From contig JAJRVH010000004.1 in the NCBI GenBank assembly GCA_021545625.1, positions 1-7,934 of the forward strand: 7,934 nucleotides of DNA, given 5' to 3'. The translations under genes were made by a program, and so were the position numbers. Of this stretch, positions 7,064 through 7,934 are shown piece by piece. Below the pieces are notes generated by a model, which saw only the letters and a list, made by a program, of their open reading frames with translations, had not been told where the DNA came from and ran no database searches. Origin of the DNA: Zetaproteobacteria bacterium. Lineage in GTDB: Bacteria; Pseudomonadota; Zetaproteobacteria; Mariprofundales; Mariprofundaceae. Numbering within the stretch: the stretch's first letter is position 1; each line of letters starts with the position of its first letter.

Positions 7064-7083
7064 GCGGACTTCGGCATGTCCGC
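7064..7083. promoter_or_regulatory. 20-bp inverted repeat, operator-like
   Basis: GCGGAC (7064-7069) and GTCCGC (7078-7083) form perfect 6-bp arms around an 8-bp centre, whose outer part adds one more symmetric pair. It sits just upstream of the suhB -10 candidate, where a bound regulator could block or aid polymerase. As RNA from any upstream start it would also fold as a hairpin. The binding protein, if any, is unknown. Confidence 0.35.
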
Positions 7084-7084
7084 A

Positions 7085-7093
7085 TGCTAGACT
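7085..7093 (+). promoter_or_regulatory. Possible extended -10 promoter of suhB
   Basis: TGC followed by TAGACT (7088-7093) forms an extended -10 element (TGn plus four of six -10 matches). No convincing -35 is seen at the right distance. Transcription from about 7100 would give a leader near 57 nt, which begins with a GGGCG-GAAC-CGCCC hairpin (7101-7114). The same CTAGACTT octamer appears inverted at 7002-7009 as part of the divergent kinase promoter candidate. Confidence 0.35.
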
Positions 7094-7156
7094 TTGCAGC
7101 GGGCGGAACCGCCCCCGGCCGGTGTTGCCGAGCCTTCGGAATGACAGGAGTTTTAC

Positions 7157-7927
7157 GTGTTGTATGTTGCCGTGCGGGCCGCCAGGCGGGCCGGAGATAT
7201 GATTGCCCGGGCATTCGATGAACGGGACGGGCTGAAGGTGCAGCAAAAGACGGATCGGGACTACGTCACCGATGTCGATCAGCGCGCCGAGGCCGCGATC
7301 CTGCGCGAAATATCCCGGCATTATCCGGATCACGGCATCGTCGGCGAGGAGATGGACCGGCATGTCAATCCGAAGGCCTCTGTCCAGTGGTATATCGATC
7401 CGCTGGACGGAACGACCAATTTCATCCACGGTTATCCGCACTTTGCCGTATCCATCGCCGCCTGGAAGGACGGCAAGCCGCTGCTGGCCGTGATCCACGA
7501 TCCGATCCGTAACGAAACCTTCGAGGCCCGCAACGGCAACGGCGCCTTTCTGAACCGTCGCCGGCTGCGCGTCAGTCGTCAGTCTCGCTCCGATCACGCA
7601 TTGTTCGCCTCGGGCCTCCCTTCCTACCAGCGCGAGCATATCGATCTGTTCGAAAAGCGCATGCAGCGCTGCATGCACAGCGTCGACAGCTATCGTCGGG
7701 GCGGTTCGGCGGCCCTCGATCTGGCCTATGTCGCGGCCGGCCGTCTGGATGCATACTGGGAGGCGGGTCTGAAGTCGTGGGATATTGCCGCGGGATATCT
7801 GCTGGTGCAGGAGGCCGGCGGCATGGCGACCGACCTGAACGGTTCTTCCGTCGATCTCGACAAGGGCGATATCCTGGCCACGAACGCCCTGTTGCACGAT
7901 TCGTTTATCGATCTGCTGCGCGTCTGA
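7157..7927 (+). CDS. suhB: Inositol-monophosphatase family protein SuhB
   Basis: This is a Mg-dependent phosphatase of the FIG superfamily (inositol-1-phosphate to inositol); the E. coli member also joins the Nus antitermination complex on rRNA operons. The 256-residue product opens MLYVAVRAARRAGDMIARAF, typical of SuhB. Metal ligands are in place: GEE at 63-65, motif DPLDGTTNFIHG with Asp81 and Asp84, and WDIAAG with Asp209. The stretch RRGGSAALDLAYVAAGRLDAYWE is close to the E. coli SuhB counterpart. Length is a little shorter than the E. coli protein (267). The GTG start is supported by AGGAG at 7146-7150, 6 nt before it; an ATG at 7141 is in another frame. It is transcribed divergently from the kinase gene. 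Whether it also acts in antitermination here is inferred from homology alone. Confidence 0.95.
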   Translation: MLYVAVRAARRAGDMIARAFDERDGLKVQQKTDRDYVTDVDQRAEAAILREISRHYPDHGIVGEEMDRHVNPKASVQWYIDPLDGTTNFIHGYPHFAVSIAAWKDGKPLLAVIHDPIRNETFEARNGNGAFLNRRRLRVSRQSRSDHALFASGLPSYQREHIDLFEKRMQRCMHSVDSYRRGGSAALDLAYVAAGRLDAYWEAGLKSWDIAAGYLLVQEAGGMATDLNGSSVDLDKGDILATNALLHDSFIDLLRV

Positions 7928-7934
7928 TTTCCAA

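Noticed and set aside
5008..7221. Open reading frame of 737 codons on the plus strand opposite the kinase
   Set aside because: It is codon-aligned antisense to the kinase. Stops there would need TTA, CTA or TCA codons in the kinase, which are rare at this GC content. It shows no recognisable domain, while the opposite strand has a complete set of kinase motifs.

Overview
This looks like an ordinary core-genome stretch of a GC-rich, Gram-negative proteobacterium. The local order asd - fimV - (membrane gene) - truA resembles the asd/fimV/truA neighbourhood known from Pseudomonas and other gammaproteobacteria. A gammaproteobacterium or a close relative (Acidithiobacillia- or Zetaproteobacteria-like) fits best, but the sequence does not settle the genus. 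No phage, insertion sequence, CRISPR, tRNA or rRNA signal was found, and I see no clearly new multi-gene system.

Layout. Bases 1-338 are the 3' end of an aspartate-semialdehyde dehydrogenase gene (asd). Then comes a large FimV/HubP-type polar landmark protein (377-3295), closed by a strong rho-independent terminator (about 3315-3348). Next is a polytopic membrane protein that resembles an orphan EcfT/CbiQ transporter subunit (3371-4066), which overlaps truA, the tRNA pseudouridine synthase gene (4054-4863). On the minus strand, meeting truA tail to tail with only 3 bp between stop codons, is a membrane-bound hybrid sensor histidine kinase (4867-6915). Divergent from the kinase, across a 241-bp intergenic region, is suhB, encoding an inositol-monophosphatase family protein (7157-7927).

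How the genes relate. Asd is housekeeping amino-acid metabolism, TruA is tRNA modification, and SuhB is a phosphatase that in E. coli also helps Nus-factor antitermination. FimV organises the cell pole (type IV pili, chemotaxis, chromosome origin). The hybrid kinase has an RpfC-like multi-helix input region plus PAS, and its cognate output is not in the window. Only the EcfT-like gene and truA, which overlap by 13 bp, look translationally coupled.

Points of interest: a sharp low-GC tract spanning the asd/fimV junction; a FimV without the usual C-terminal cap; an orphan EcfT-like gene directly behind a terminator; a kinase whose first standard start codon has no ribosome binding site while an ATT codon 48 nt upstream has one; and a structured divergent promoter region between the kinase and suhB.
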